In this document: piece by piece, positions 17,996 through 26,839 of the stretch
Layout of the letters: each line of letters begins with the position of its first letter
Position numbering within the stretch: position 1 is the stretch's first letter
DNA from: Pseudomonadales bacterium
GTDB lineage: Bacteria; Pseudomonadota; Gammaproteobacteria; Pseudomonadales; Pseudohongiellaceae
Assembly (NCBI GenBank): GCA_024234365.1
Contig: JACKOK010000005.1
Location: 1 to 64,000 of the forward strand
Length of the DNA: 64,000 nucleotides
Direction of reading: 5' to 3'
Made by a program: the position numbers and the translations under genes
The notes under the pieces: generated by a model
Told to the model about the DNA's origin: nothing
What the model saw: the letters and a program-made list of their open reading frames with translations, nothing else
The model's database searches: none

Positions 17996-18178
17996 GACCG
18001 CATTGTAGTCCCGTATTGGGACCCCTGCAAGCTCCTCAACGCTGCGTGAATCTTTTGATTCTGGCGACTAACGCCAAGCTTGCCGGCGCAATAGCAGAAC
18101 AGCAGTCGCCACCCTTTTCATGTCCTGCCCTGAATCAAAAATATGCAAAACCCAGATTGTCTTTTCCCGGGGAACTGT

Positions 18179-18270
18179 AGTGGTTCAATAAATCCGGACA
18201 CCCGCTTAGGTGGTAATCTTACCACCCTGAATGAGGTGTTCCATGGCAAGACAACGACGTTCATTTTCAT
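18179..18270 (+). mobile_element. Remnant of an IS3-type left end
   Basis: The stretch starts with TAGTGGTTCAATAAATCCGG, which looks like an IS terminal repeat, contains the small inverted repeat GGTGGTAA/TTACCACC, and then ATG with codons for MARQRRSFS before diverging. That start is typical of IS3-family OrfA proteins of the MxRQRRSFSxEFK type. Only about 90 bases survive; there is no transposase body. It abuts the ribosome-binding site of the next gene. Confidence 0.5.
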
Positions 18271-18294
18271 CATTTCCGGAAAGAGGAGTATCAG

Positions 18295-18930
18295 GTGCAC
18301 AAGCTTTATCGTCAGGCGCTGTTGTTGGTCGGTATTTTAATCTTGGGGCAGAGTGCCTCGGCGGCAGATTACTATGTGGATATTACTAATGAGACCGGCT
18401 ACACGATCATGTATATGTACGTCAGCCCGGACAAGTCCGACACCTGGGAAGAGGATGTGCTTGGTAGCAAGGTGCTGGGTGATGGGGAAACCAAGCGAGT
18501 CAATTTAACGGGCTATAAATCGCCTATTTTCGATATCCGCCTCGTGGATAGCGATGATGACACCTACACCTTCTGGGATGTTGATGTGTCCACTCGGGAT
18601 ATTACGGTCACGCTGGCCGATATGGACAAGAGTTCCAGCGAATTCGCCGTGAGCGACAATGAATACTACGTGGATATCACGAACAGGACTGGCTATACGA
18701 TCATGTATATGTATGTCAGCCCGGACGATTCGGATTCCTGGGAGGAAGACGTGCTGGGGTCTGATGTGTTGGCCGACGGCAACACGCGCAGGGTGCGGCT
18801 CCAGGGTTATCAAAACCCGATTTTTGACATCCGCCTCGTAGACTCAGACGGGGATAGCTACACCTACTTCGATATTGATGTTTCGCGGGAAGATATCAAC
18901 GCAACGCTGGCGGATCTGGACAGCAAGTAG
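18295..18930 (+). CDS. Secreted protein with two tandem copies of one domain
   Basis: The 211-residue protein has a signal peptide (ALLLVGILILGQSASA) and two domains of about 90 residues (near 24-112 and 120-210). Both begin YYVDITN.TGYTIMYMYVSP, continue with SWEEDVLG-type and SPIFDIRLVDSD-type segments and end with a DITVTLADMD-type run. The acidic D-x-D-rich end of each could bind cations. GTG 18295 has GAGGAG about seven bases upstream. I recall small periplasmic proteins of this kind but no function. The next gene is a c-di-GMP protein; a link is only positional. Confidence 0.8.
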   Translation: MHKLYRQALLLVGILILGQSASAADYYVDITNETGYTIMYMYVSPDKSDTWEEDVLGSKVLGDGETKRVNLTGYKSPIFDIRLVDSDDDTYTFWDVDVSTRDITVTLADMDKSSSEFAVSDNEYYVDITNRTGYTIMYMYVSPDDSDSWEEDVLGSDVLADGNTRRVRLQGYQNPIFDIRLVDSDGDSYTYFDIDVSREDINATLADLDSK

Positions 18931-19141
18931 TCCAGAGCAAAAGGGGGGAATGCCGCACCTAGTGGGGTTTTGCCGCAGGATTGCTTGCTCGAGCGCCACT
19001 CTCGTACTAGTCTATGCTGCACAAAGTTTAAGCAGTCAGGATTGCTGTCCACAAGGATGTCCCGGCTCCGGGGGGAGTCAGGGCAGTGGTGGCAGCAGGC
19101 AATCGCTGAGGACTGCGACATATAGCAGCAAGGAACTGGCA

Positions 19142-20353
19142 ATGGGTTCATTACTCCCCCTCGACGCGTCTATCCTGGTCGTCGATGATGAGACCTTCGC
19201 GCTGAAAATGGCCGTGCGGATTCTGAATTCGTTGGGCTATACCTGCATTGCTACCGCTAGCGATGGTCATCAGGCCCTCCAGACAATCCAGGCAAATGAG
19301 CAGCCCTTCGAACTGGTTCTCTGTGATCTGAACATGCCGCAGATGGACGGTGTGGAGCTGATGCACAAGCTGCTGGAGATTGGTTTCGAAGGGGGGCTGG
19401 TCCTGATCAGTGGTGAGGATGAACGCATCCTCGATACGGCACTGGGGCATGTGCTTACGCAGAACCTGAATGTGCTGGGGGCCATTGCAAAACCCATCCT
19501 GCCGGAGGCGCTGGACAGAATGCTGTGCCGCTATCGTCGCAAGGTGGAGCAGCGTCAGTACCGGCCTGAGACCTCGCTGCAACTGGAGGAACTGCGGGCC
19601 GGTATTGCGGGAAGCCCGGATTCCCATCCGGTACTGGTGTTTCAGCCCAAGATCGAGATCCGCACAGGGAAGGTCAGTGGGGTAGAGACACTGGCACGCT
19701 GGCATCATGCCGAGCGCGGCCTGCTGGGGCCGGGCGCGTTTATTCCGCTGGCCGAAGACTCCGGGCTTATCGACGAGCTGACACAGCTCATTTACCGGCA
19801 AGCCGTTGAGCAGACTGCGCAGTGGCACCGGCAGGGCATCTATCTGGCCACCTCTGTCAATATTTCCGTTAACTCCTTTTCAACACCCGGGTTTGCTGAA
19901 TTTCTTGTCAGCACAGCAGAGGAGGTCGGCGTACACCCGGCGTATCTGATTCTGGAGGCAACCGAAACCCAGGTCATGGAAAATGCCTTCAACTGCACCG
20001 AAATCCTGATGCGCCTGAGGATGAAAAAGTTCGGCTTGTCGATTGATGATTTCGGTACGGGTAATGCTTCTTTGTCCCAACTGATGAAGATCCCTTTTTC
20101 AGAAATGAAGATTGACCGCTGCTTCATTAACCGGGCGTCCAGCAATGACAGTGCCCGGGCTATTGTCGAGACCAGTGTGGCGCTGGCCAAACGCTTGCGC
20201 ATGAGCATCGTGGCCGAGGGCGCGGAAACCCGGGAAGACTGGGATCTGGTGGAAGAGGTCGGTTGTGACTATCTGCAGGGTTTCTACTGCGGGAAGCCGA
20301 TGCATAACGGGGAGTTGATGGCGTACATCGCGCAGTGGTCGGGGCCGCATTGA
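19142..20353 (+). CDS. Response regulator with EAL (c-di-GMP phosphodiesterase) output
   Basis: The 403-residue protein has an N-terminal receiver domain (about 12-130) with acidic pair VVDDE, phospho-acceptor Asp in VLCDLNMPQMDG and Lys in IAKPI, then an EAL domain (about 160-400). The catalytic EAL residues look present: E in VETLARW (ETL replacing EAL), N in NISVNS, E in EATET, DD in DDFGTG, K in MKIDR, E in VAEGAE and Q in LQGFY. It should hydrolyse c-di-GMP. ATG 19142 follows AAGGA. The convergent hybrid kinase ends one base away and is the likely partner. Confidence 0.9.
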   Translation: MGSLLPLDASILVVDDETFALKMAVRILNSLGYTCIATASDGHQALQTIQANEQPFELVLCDLNMPQMDGVELMHKLLEIGFEGGLVLISGEDERILDTALGHVLTQNLNVLGAIAKPILPEALDRMLCRYRRKVEQRQYRPETSLQLEELRAGIAGSPDSHPVLVFQPKIEIRTGKVSGVETLARWHHAERGLLGPGAFIPLAEDSGLIDELTQLIYRQAVEQTAQWHRQGIYLATSVNISVNSFSTPGFAEFLVSTAEEVGVHPAYLILEATETQVMENAFNCTEILMRLRMKKFGLSIDDFGTGNASLSQLMKIPFSEMKIDRCFINRASSNDSARAIVETSVALAKRLRMSIVAEGAETREDWDLVEEVGCDYLQGFYCGKPMHNGELMAYIAQWSGPH

Positions 20354-20354
20354 C

Positions 20355-23300
20355 TTACAGTGAGGCGATATAGCTGCTCAGTTGCTCCATGAGCGTGTCC
20401 AGCACCGCCAGGTCTGCTCTGACGGGGCCCAGATCTGCCGATTTTCCAGCGTTTTCCATCCGCACACACAATTCAGCCAGTGCTGTCGCCCCCACGCTAC
20501 GCGCCGCCGATTTCAGTTTGTGTGTGGCCTGTACGACCTGCACGGGGGAGTTTTCCTGAAACCCCGCATGAATCTCCTTGGCGATATCGACGGCAGACTC
20601 CATGAAGTCGTGAAGAATCTCCCGGTAGGTCACCGGGTCTTCGCCAAAAATATCTTTCAGCACCCGCTCATTGATCGCAGGCATGACGATAGGTTCGGGT
20701 TCAACGGCTGCCTGTTCAATAATGGCTTGCACACTCAACGGCTGTGCGGCTCTTGTACTGGGGTCCGGCAGTTTCTGTGGCTGATAATGCGGCATCCATT
20801 GTTGTAGTTTTTGGGCCAGAATTTTCATTTCAATCGGCTTGGGCATGTAGTCGTCCATGCCCGCGCCAATGCATCGTTCCGATTCCCCGGCAAGCGCATT
20901 GGCGGTAATGGCAATAATGGGCAAATGCTGGTCAGAGGCGGCCTCCTGTTCCCGAATGGCCCGGGTGAGGTCGAAGCCATCGAGTTTCGGCATATGGCAG
21001 TCGGTCAACAGCAATCCATACTGCCCGGATTGCCAGGCCTGCAGGGCCTGCTCGCCGTCCTCTGCCAGCTCACAGGCATAGCCGAGAACGGCGAGCTGGC
21101 GCTGAATCACCTCCCGGTTGGTGGGCACATCTTCAGCCACCAGGATCAGGCTGTTCATCTCGCGTGCCTCTTCCAGGCTGGGAGTAATCATTCGCTCGGT
21201 TTCGACAACCTGCTCGTGGTTGACCTCCGGGCTTTCCCGGCCGAGCGCGATAGCAATCATATTGACCAGATAGGCGCGGCGCAGCGGGCTGGCATTCAGC
21301 ACCAGTGTGGAGTCATCCGCCAGACGTGGTTTATAGCGGCGGCCATTCTGCAACAGGCAGAATTTGACGCCCGGTGCCAGGCCATCGGCGCGCAGCTTTG
21401 CGATGCATTGCTGCTGTGCATGCGCCGGGAGGTTTGTGCCGAGAATAATGATGTGCATATCTCTGTGCTTCTCGCAGAACTGGAACAGAGCGGTTTCTGT
21501 GGCGAGCACATGCACATCCGCCCCCCAGTAATCGAGATAGTCCTGGCACGCCCGGGCCTCTGTGCCGCTGCTGAGCACGGCGATTTTTATCCCCTGCAGC
21601 TCATCCCGTTGCGTTTCCAGCGTATTGTCCGGGTTGGCAATTTCCAGTGGCACCAGAACGGAAAATGTCGAACCCTTGCCCACGATACTGCTGACCTCGA
21701 TGCTGCCTCCCATCATGGTCGCCAGCCGCTGACAAATGGACAGCCCGAGGCCGGTGCCTCCGTATTGCCTGGTGGTGGAGGACTCCGCCTGGGTGAAGGG
21801 TTGAAACAGTTTGGCGCGCATGTCAGGTGCAATGCCAATCCCCTGATCCTGAACGCTGAGGAGGACCGAGGCATGGTTCTCTTGCTCAGAGGAGGCAAGT
21901 GTTGCCTCTACTGAAATTTCGCCTTCGCTGGAAAATTTCACGGCATTGCCGATCAGGTTGACCAGAATCTGCCGGATGCGCACGGGGTCCCCGCTCAATT
22001 GTGGCGGGATTGCCGTGTCCACATGGCACATGAGCTGCAGGCCTTTGGATGCCGCCGCAACAGACAGCGTGTCGGTGGCACTTTCCACCAGGTCCTGCAT
22101 CGAAAAAGCCACCGATTCCAGTTGCAGTTTGCCCGCTTCGATCTTGGAAATATCCAGAATGTCATTGATGATGGTGAGAAGCGCCTGCCCCGAATCGTAG
22201 ATGGTGGAAATCATGTGGCGATTCTCTTCCATGGAGTGGGCGTGACGCATGAGCTCCACCATGCCAAGAATCCCGTTCATGGGGGTGCGAATCTCGTGGC
22301 TCATGAAGGCGAGGAAGTTGGCTTTGGCCTGCGCAGCGGCCTCGGCTGCCTCCATGGCGCTGTGTAGCTCCTCGTTCTGTGCGGTGATCTTGCGGCGGCT
22401 GTCTTCCAGCTCCTTCGTGCGATATTGCACTTCCTTTTCCAGGTCTTCTTCCCGGGTTTTCATGGCGCTTACCATACGGTTGAAAATCCGGGTCAGGTTG
22501 CCAAGTTCATCGTCGCTGTTGTGGCTGACGTGTACGTCGAAGTTCCCCTGGGATACTTCGCCAGCCGCTTTATGCAGCGCAATAATGGGGGCGGTCAGGC
22601 GTGTGGAGACCAGCCAGATGATGCCCAGCACCATCAGGACGACAAAGCCAAACAGGGTGGCGAGCAAGCGCCACAGCGTGGTGATGCTGGCGAGCGCCTG
22701 TTGTTCGGACTGGAAATGCAGATACACCCAGTCGGTCATGGGAATCGGGGTGTGGTACCACCAGATGATGGAGTCCTGAATGAGCGTGTCGGGAGATTCC
22801 GGAATGAAATGGCGTTCAGCGCGCACCATGCCGGACGTGCGCTGCTGGATGTCGGCCAGCAGTGTGTCGATGGCGGTCTGGTTGAACTGATAATCCAGGT
22901 CCTGAATGTTGCGGGTTTCGCTGTTGGCAGAGGGCAGGTATATCCAGTTGCCGGAGGTGTCGATAATCGCATCGTAGCCGTTTGCAATGTTCCCCAGCAG
23001 ATTGAACAGGGAGGCCAGTTCAACATCGATGGCCAGCACGCCGATAATCTCGCCGTCACGGCGAAGCGGGGTGGCATAGCTGACCATGTGAACATTGCCC
23101 GCACCGGCATCAAAATAGGGCTGTGTCCAGATGCTCTGTTGTTCGCGGATGGGGGCAGACCACCATTCCCAGCTACCATCGGTGTAGTCATAGCCGATGG
23201 CGGCATCCTCGTCGCCGATATTCATGGCAATCAGTTCTTCTCCAGCGCGGTGAACATAGGGGGCAAAGAGATGTTGCTCTGGCGAGTATGCGTAGGGAGC

Positions 23301-23648
23301 ATAGGCAATCGTTGCTCCATACAGATAAGGGCTGGATTCAAGTATTTTGCGCAGAAGGCGGTAGTGGGTTTCATCCACCAGGGCGGTGGCATTCTCTATG
23401 ACGGCCACACTCAGCTCTGCCATATCGGCCAATTGTTCGAGTGCCCGGTTGATGTTGTGGGCGTTGAGCTCGATCAGCGCCATGCGGTCGGCCTGGGTGC
23501 GCTCGGTGGTGCTGCGCCGGAGCTCCTGCAGCGAAGCGGCCAGAACGACGATGAAGATACAGGCGATGGGCAGGACGGTGGACAACAGGAATTTGCGCCG
23601 TATGGAGCCACGGATCTGCAACTTGCTTGCGTTCTCTATTGTTGTCAT
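20355..23648 (-). CDS. Hybrid sensor histidine kinase with receiver and HPt domains
   Basis: The 1097-residue protein contains TM1 (about 19-40), a periplasmic Cache-type sensor (about 60-310, with the PDC-like run GEIIGVLAIDVEL), TM2 (about 330-352), HAMP, a coiled coil, HisKA with His near 451 (FMSHEIRTPMNG), HATPase_c (N box in GNAVKF, DQGIGIA, GGTGLGLSI), a pseudo-receiver-like region, a receiver with Asp near 883 (LLLTDCHMPKLDG) and a C-terminal HPt with His near 1042 (THKLKSAARS). It can run a full internal phosphorelay. The final target may be the adjacent REC-EAL protein, which would make this an input to c-di-GMP turnover. Confidence 0.92.
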   Translation of the reverse strand: MTTIENASKLQIRGSIRRKFLLSTVLPIACIFIVVLAASLQELRRSTTERTQADRMALIELNAHNINRALEQLADMAELSVAVIENATALVDETHYRLLRKILESSPYLYGATIAYAPYAYSPEQHLFAPYVHRAGEELIAMNIGDEDAAIGYDYTDGSWEWWSAPIREQQSIWTQPYFDAGAGNVHMVSYATPLRRDGEIIGVLAIDVELASLFNLLGNIANGYDAIIDTSGNWIYLPSANSETRNIQDLDYQFNQTAIDTLLADIQQRTSGMVRAERHFIPESPDTLIQDSIIWWYHTPIPMTDWVYLHFQSEQQALASITTLWRLLATLFGFVVLMVLGIIWLVSTRLTAPIIALHKAAGEVSQGNFDVHVSHNSDDELGNLTRIFNRMVSAMKTREEDLEKEVQYRTKELEDSRRKITAQNEELHSAMEAAEAAAQAKANFLAFMSHEIRTPMNGILGMVELMRHAHSMEENRHMISTIYDSGQALLTIINDILDISKIEAGKLQLESVAFSMQDLVESATDTLSVAAASKGLQLMCHVDTAIPPQLSGDPVRIRQILVNLIGNAVKFSSEGEISVEATLASSEQENHASVLLSVQDQGIGIAPDMRAKLFQPFTQAESSTTRQYGGTGLGLSICQRLATMMGGSIEVSSIVGKGSTFSVLVPLEIANPDNTLETQRDELQGIKIAVLSSGTEARACQDYLDYWGADVHVLATETALFQFCEKHRDMHIIILGTNLPAHAQQQCIAKLRADGLAPGVKFCLLQNGRRYKPRLADDSTLVLNASPLRRAYLVNMIAIALGRESPEVNHEQVVETERMITPSLEEAREMNSLILVAEDVPTNREVIQRQLAVLGYACELAEDGEQALQAWQSGQYGLLLTDCHMPKLDGFDLTRAIREQEAASDQHLPIIAITANALAGESERCIGAGMDDYMPKPIEMKILAQKLQQWMPHYQPQKLPDPSTRAAQPLSVQAIIEQAAVEPEPIVMPAINERVLKDIFGEDPVTYREILHDFMESAVDIAKEIHAGFQENSPVQVVQATHKLKSAARSVGATALAELCVRMENAGKSADLGPVRADLAVLDTLMEQLSSYIASL

Positions 23649-23868
23649 GGCACAGCCTGCGTAATCAAGTGCTTATAAAAGCAGCAGCCCCGTGCTGGGA
23701 GAATAATACAAGGTTAAAATTTCGCCAAGTTAAGGGGAGGGTCCAGGGCGACTGCTGCGCTGCGCTGTTCCTGCGGCACGACAAAGCGGTTTTTCCACCC
23801 GCCCTTTGTCCTGGATCAAGCCCTTCGTAAATACGCCCCGATCTGCGCCAAATTCTTTGCCTTTCTAA

Positions 23869-23885
23869 ATGATAATAGTTATCAT
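23869..23885 (+). promoter_or_regulatory. Fur box upstream of feoAB
   Basis: ATGATAA-TAG-TTATCAT is a 7-base inverted repeat closely matching the Fur consensus GATAATGATAATCATTATC. It lies about 60 bases upstream of feoA, so Fe(II)-Fur would repress the operon when iron is sufficient. Confidence 0.8.
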
Positions 23886-23946
23886 CTGCCTTCCTGGGAT
23901 ATTGGCAAGTGTTGCGCCATATCCATCATCTGAACGACAGGTAGCT

Positions 23947-24192
23947 ATGTTTTCATCCCTATGGTCTTTGCAGGCCGGCACTCAGGGCCGCATCAGTGAT
24001 TTTGATACCGCTCTGGCCGAGAATTACCGTATTCGCCTGATGGAGCTGGGCTTCCACCCCGGGGAAGTCATTACCTGTCTGCAGACCCCCGCCTTTGGTG
24101 CGCCCAAGGTGTACCGGGTGGCAAACTCCATTTTTTCTCTTGATGATGATGTGGCCCGCCACATCATGATTTCGCCGGTAGACCCCGCATGA
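23947..24192 (+). CDS. feoA: Ferrous iron transport protein FeoA
   Basis: FeoA is a small cytoplasmic SH3-like protein needed for FeoB-mediated Fe(II) uptake. The 81-residue product has the fold's signature RLMELGFHPGEVI, then GAPKVYRVANSIFSLDDDVARHI. ATG 23947 has AGG upstream and gives normal length; the longer frame back to 23869 starts inside the Fur box. It overlaps feoB by 4 bases. Confidence 0.93.
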   Translation: MFSSLWSLQAGTQGRISDFDTALAENYRIRLMELGFHPGEVITCLQTPAFGAPKVYRVANSIFSLDDDVARHIMISPVDPA

Positions 24193-26021
24193 AGAAAATC
24201 ATCCTGATTGGTAGCCCCAACTCCGGCAAAAGCCTGCTGTTTAACCGCTTGACCGGCATGCATCAGCGCGTGGCCAATTACCCGGGTATCACGGTGGATG
24301 TGGCCAGCGGTCGCCTGGCCTCCATTCCCGAGGTCATTCTGGTGGATTTTCCGGGTTCCTATTCCCTGCACGCCATTTCCGGCGAGGAGCAGGTGGCGGT
24401 CAATTTTTTCAGCCAGGCGCTGGAGGACCCGGATGTGGTACAGGTGCTGTGCCTGATTGATGTCACTCGCCTGGAAAAGAGCCTGTATTTCACCCTGCAG
24501 GTCATCCGCGAATGCGAACGCCATGGCAAGCATGCCGTGGTGGTGGCCAATATGATGGACGTGCTGGAGCGGCACAAGATCAGCATGGACCTTGCCGGCT
24601 TGTCCGAAGAGATTCAGGCGCCGGTGCTGCCGGTTTCCGCCCGCAGTGGCAAGGGACTGGACGCCGTGCAGGAGCAGATAGAGCAGGGGCTGGCCAACAG
24701 CAAGGAAGGGGTGAATCCGACCATTGCCGAGGTGCCCGATGCCGTGTTGCGCGGCACGGCCCACAAACTGGCGCACAAATACGGCCCCAAGGGAGACCTG
24801 CTGATCAAGAGCCAGGCGCGGCTGGACAGCTTCTTCCTGCACACGGCCCTGGGGGGGCTGGTGTTCTTCGCCATCATGTACATGATGTTCCAGTCCATCT
24901 TTACCTGGGCGGCCCCGGCGATGGATGCGATAGAGGCATTGATTGCGGATATTGCCGCCGTGGTGGTGCCGCTGATTCCCAACCAGATTGCGCGGGACTT
25001 TGTCTCCGATGCGCTGTTCGGTGGCATTGGCGCCTTCCTGGTGTTTGTCCCGCAGATTTTTGTTTTGACCTTTGTGATCGGCATTCTGGAAGACAGCGGT
25101 TATATGGCGCGTGCCGCCCTGATCTGCCACAAACCCCTGCGTCTGTTCGGCCTCACAGGCAAGAGTTTCATTCCCATGCTCTCGGGGGTGGCCTGCGCGA
25201 TTCCCGGCATTTATGCTGCACGCTCCATTGATTCGCCGAAAAAACGTCTGCTGACCTATATCGCTATTCCGTTGATGCCATGTTCGGCACGCTTGCCGGT
25301 GTACACGCTGTTGATTGCCGCCTTCATTCCCAGCACCACGCTTTTTGGTGGCCTGGTGGGGGCACAGGGGGCGGCCATGTTCGGGGTGTATTTCTTCGGC
25401 ATGATGTGCGGTTTGATTGCCACCAGTGTGCTGACGCGGGCGAGCAAGGATCACTATGAAGACCTGCCCTTTGTGCTGGAGATGCCTCCCTATCGTCTGC
25501 CCGCATGGCAGCCGCTGATCCGCAATTCCTGGAACCGTTCCAAGCACTTCGTGACCAAGGCGGGCAAGATCATTTTCACCGTCACCGTGGTGATCTGGTT
25601 CCTGGGCTACTTCCCCACCATGGGAGACGACCTGGGCGGTTCCTGGCTGGGGCAGATGGGCCATGTTGTTGAGCCTATTTTCACTCCCCTGGGGCTGGAT
25701 TGGCGCTATGGCGTGGCCATCATGACCTCGTTCCTCGCGCGTGAAGTCTTCGTCGGCACGCTGGGGACCATGTTCGGCATCGAGGGCAGTGACGAGAACG
25801 TGCTGCCGCTGGCAGAGCAGATTCAGGCCAGCGGCCTTAGCGTTGCCTCCGGCGTGTCCCTGCTGGTGTTCTTCGCGATCGCCCTGATGTGCGTGTCCAC
25901 CATGGCGATTCTGAGCAAGGAGAGCGGTTCCCGCACCCTGGCGCTGAAGATGTTTGCCGTTTACGGTACCGCGGCCTATCTGATGGCCATTGCAGCCTAT
26001 AACCTGGTGTCGTTGTTCTAA
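24189..26021 (+). CDS. feoB: Ferrous iron permease FeoB
   Basis: FeoB imports Fe(II) across the inner membrane using a cytosolic GTPase domain. The 610-residue protein has an N-terminal G domain with G1 GSPNSGKS, G3 DFPGS, G4 NMMD and G5 SARSGKG, followed by two Gate modules with about eight membrane segments and the conserved Cys in LMPCSARLPVYTL. It is shorter than E. coli FeoB (about 770), lacking part of the C terminus, but no frame break is visible. No feoC follows. Confidence 0.94.
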   Translation: MKKIILIGSPNSGKSLLFNRLTGMHQRVANYPGITVDVASGRLASIPEVILVDFPGSYSLHAISGEEQVAVNFFSQALEDPDVVQVLCLIDVTRLEKSLYFTLQVIRECERHGKHAVVVANMMDVLERHKISMDLAGLSEEIQAPVLPVSARSGKGLDAVQEQIEQGLANSKEGVNPTIAEVPDAVLRGTAHKLAHKYGPKGDLLIKSQARLDSFFLHTALGGLVFFAIMYMMFQSIFTWAAPAMDAIEALIADIAAVVVPLIPNQIARDFVSDALFGGIGAFLVFVPQIFVLTFVIGILEDSGYMARAALICHKPLRLFGLTGKSFIPMLSGVACAIPGIYAARSIDSPKKRLLTYIAIPLMPCSARLPVYTLLIAAFIPSTTLFGGLVGAQGAAMFGVYFFGMMCGLIATSVLTRASKDHYEDLPFVLEMPPYRLPAWQPLIRNSWNRSKHFVTKAGKIIFTVTVVIWFLGYFPTMGDDLGGSWLGQMGHVVEPIFTPLGLDWRYGVAIMTSFLAREVFVGTLGTMFGIEGSDENVLPLAEQIQASGLSVASGVSLLVFFAIALMCVSTMAILSKESGSRTLALKMFAVYGTAAYLMAIAAYNLVSLF

Positions 26022-26053
26022 GGCACCCACACTCCACTGACTCTTAGCTGCGG

Positions 26054-26075
26054 GGCTCGCTGTCGCGAGCCTTTG
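26054..26075 (+). terminator. Probable terminator of feoAB
   Basis: GGCTCGC-TGTC-GCGAGCC forms a perfect 7 bp stem 33 bases after the feoB stop, followed by only three T residues, so its strength is uncertain. Confidence 0.5.
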
Positions 26076-26100
26076 ATGCGTTGCACGCTTGTTTGTCTGT

Positions 26101-26164
26101 ATGTAAAGTATATTTGACATTACACCAAGGGCTCGCTACTCTTGATGTCAAATAAACTTTACAT
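26101..26164 (+). promoter_or_regulatory. Promoter and twin operators of the membrane protein/XRE pair
   Basis: ATGTAAAGTATATTTGACAT (26101-26120) and ATGTCAAATAAACTTTACAT (26145-26164) are inverted copies with one mismatch, and each is itself close to palindromic (TGTMAARTATAYTTKACA). The first carries a -35 TTGACA at 26114-26119; a weak -10 TACTCT lies 17 bases on. Two XRE dimers could bind and loop or block this promoter, giving autoregulation. Confidence 0.7.
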
Positions 26165-26177
26165 TTGGAGGTGAGAG

Positions 26178-26600
26178 ATGCGGAGTTCCGAAACCAGAGA
26201 AACCCCCTGGCTGCAGCGACAAACGACAAACCGAAACCGGTTGGCGCTGTGGGCACTGGCGTATGTGCTGACAATGGCCTTGGCAAGTTTCGGGCCTGTC
26301 GTACTTTGGGATGGGGCTGTGGCCGGCAGCATTTTAGCGATCTTGTTGAACACCTGTGTGGGGGTGGGCATGATCTGGGCGAACATCCATCATCTGTTAG
26401 GGCTGGATGAGATGCAGCAACGTCTGCAACTGGAAGCCATGGGTATTGCCCTGGGCGTAGGGTTGGTGGTGGGCCTGAGCTATGAGAACCTCGATATCAG
26501 TAACGTGATTGCCGTCGATGCTCAGATTTCCTGGCTGGTCATGCTCATTGGCTTTACCTACTTGGCCACTATGGTACTGCGCTCCCGGGCATACCGATGA
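26178..26600 (+). CDS. Small integral membrane protein paired with an XRE regulator
   Basis: The 140-residue protein has about four hydrophobic segments (near 25-45, 48-68, 85-105 and 115-135). It contains no residues I can tie to an enzyme. ATG 26178 has GGAGG ten bases upstream. Its last codon overlaps the start of the XRE gene (ATGA). Membrane protein plus small Cro/CI-like regulator is a recurring bacterial pair of uncertain role, possibly sensing membrane state. Confidence 0.82.
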   Translation: MRSSETRETPWLQRQTTNRNRLALWALAYVLTMALASFGPVVLWDGAVAGSILAILLNTCVGVGMIWANIHHLLGLDEMQQRLQLEAMGIALGVGLVVGLSYENLDISNVIAVDAQISWLVMLIGFTYLATMVLRSRAYR

Positions 26601-26794
26601 AGAATCGGCTGAAGGAATTGCGCGCGGGCAAAGGCTGGACGCAGGCGGATCTTGCGCTTGAGCTGGAGGTGTCACGTCAGACGATCAATGCCATCGAAAC
26701 GGGCAAGTTTGATCCGAGCCTGCCCTTGGCATTCAAGGCGGCCCGAATCTTCGGTATGACGATTGAGGAGATCTTTACGGATGAGCCGGGTTGA
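26597..26794 (+). CDS. XRE (Cro/CI-like) transcriptional regulator
   Basis: The 65-residue protein is almost only a helix-turn-helix: MKNRLKELRAGKGWTQADLA, then ELEVSRQTINAIETGKFDPS and a final IFGMTIEEIF helix. It resembles the YgzD/short HTH_3 group. Its start overlaps the membrane-protein stop by 4 bases, and the near-palindromes at 26101-26164 are the likely binding sites. Confidence 0.9.
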   Translation: MKNRLKELRAGKGWTQADLALELEVSRQTINAIETGKFDPSLPLAFKAARIFGMTIEEIFTDEPG

Positions 26795-26799
26795 TCTGG

Positions 26800-26830
26800 T
26801 GGCAGCGCAAACCGTTCGTTTGCGCTGCCA
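26800..26830. terminator. Bidirectional hairpin between convergent genes
   Basis: TGGCAGCGCAAAC and GTTTGCGCTGCCA form a perfect 13 bp stem with a 5-base loop. It lies between the XRE stop and the acylase stop, which converge. There is no T-run on either side, so it may act as an mRNA-stabilising hairpin more than as a classic terminator. Confidence 0.55.
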
Positions 26831-26839
26831 CTGGCAGGA

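Noticed and set aside
18063..18110. A complete second attC site upstream of higB
   Set aside because: GGCGACT/AGTCGCC forms a hairpin and GCGTTAGTC resembles an R' box, but no matching R'' box lies upstream on the minus strand; kept only as a possible half-site.
22425..26120. Long open frames antisense to the hybrid kinase and feoB
   Set aside because: Shadow frames with odd composition; the kinase and FeoB motifs are clear on the other strand.
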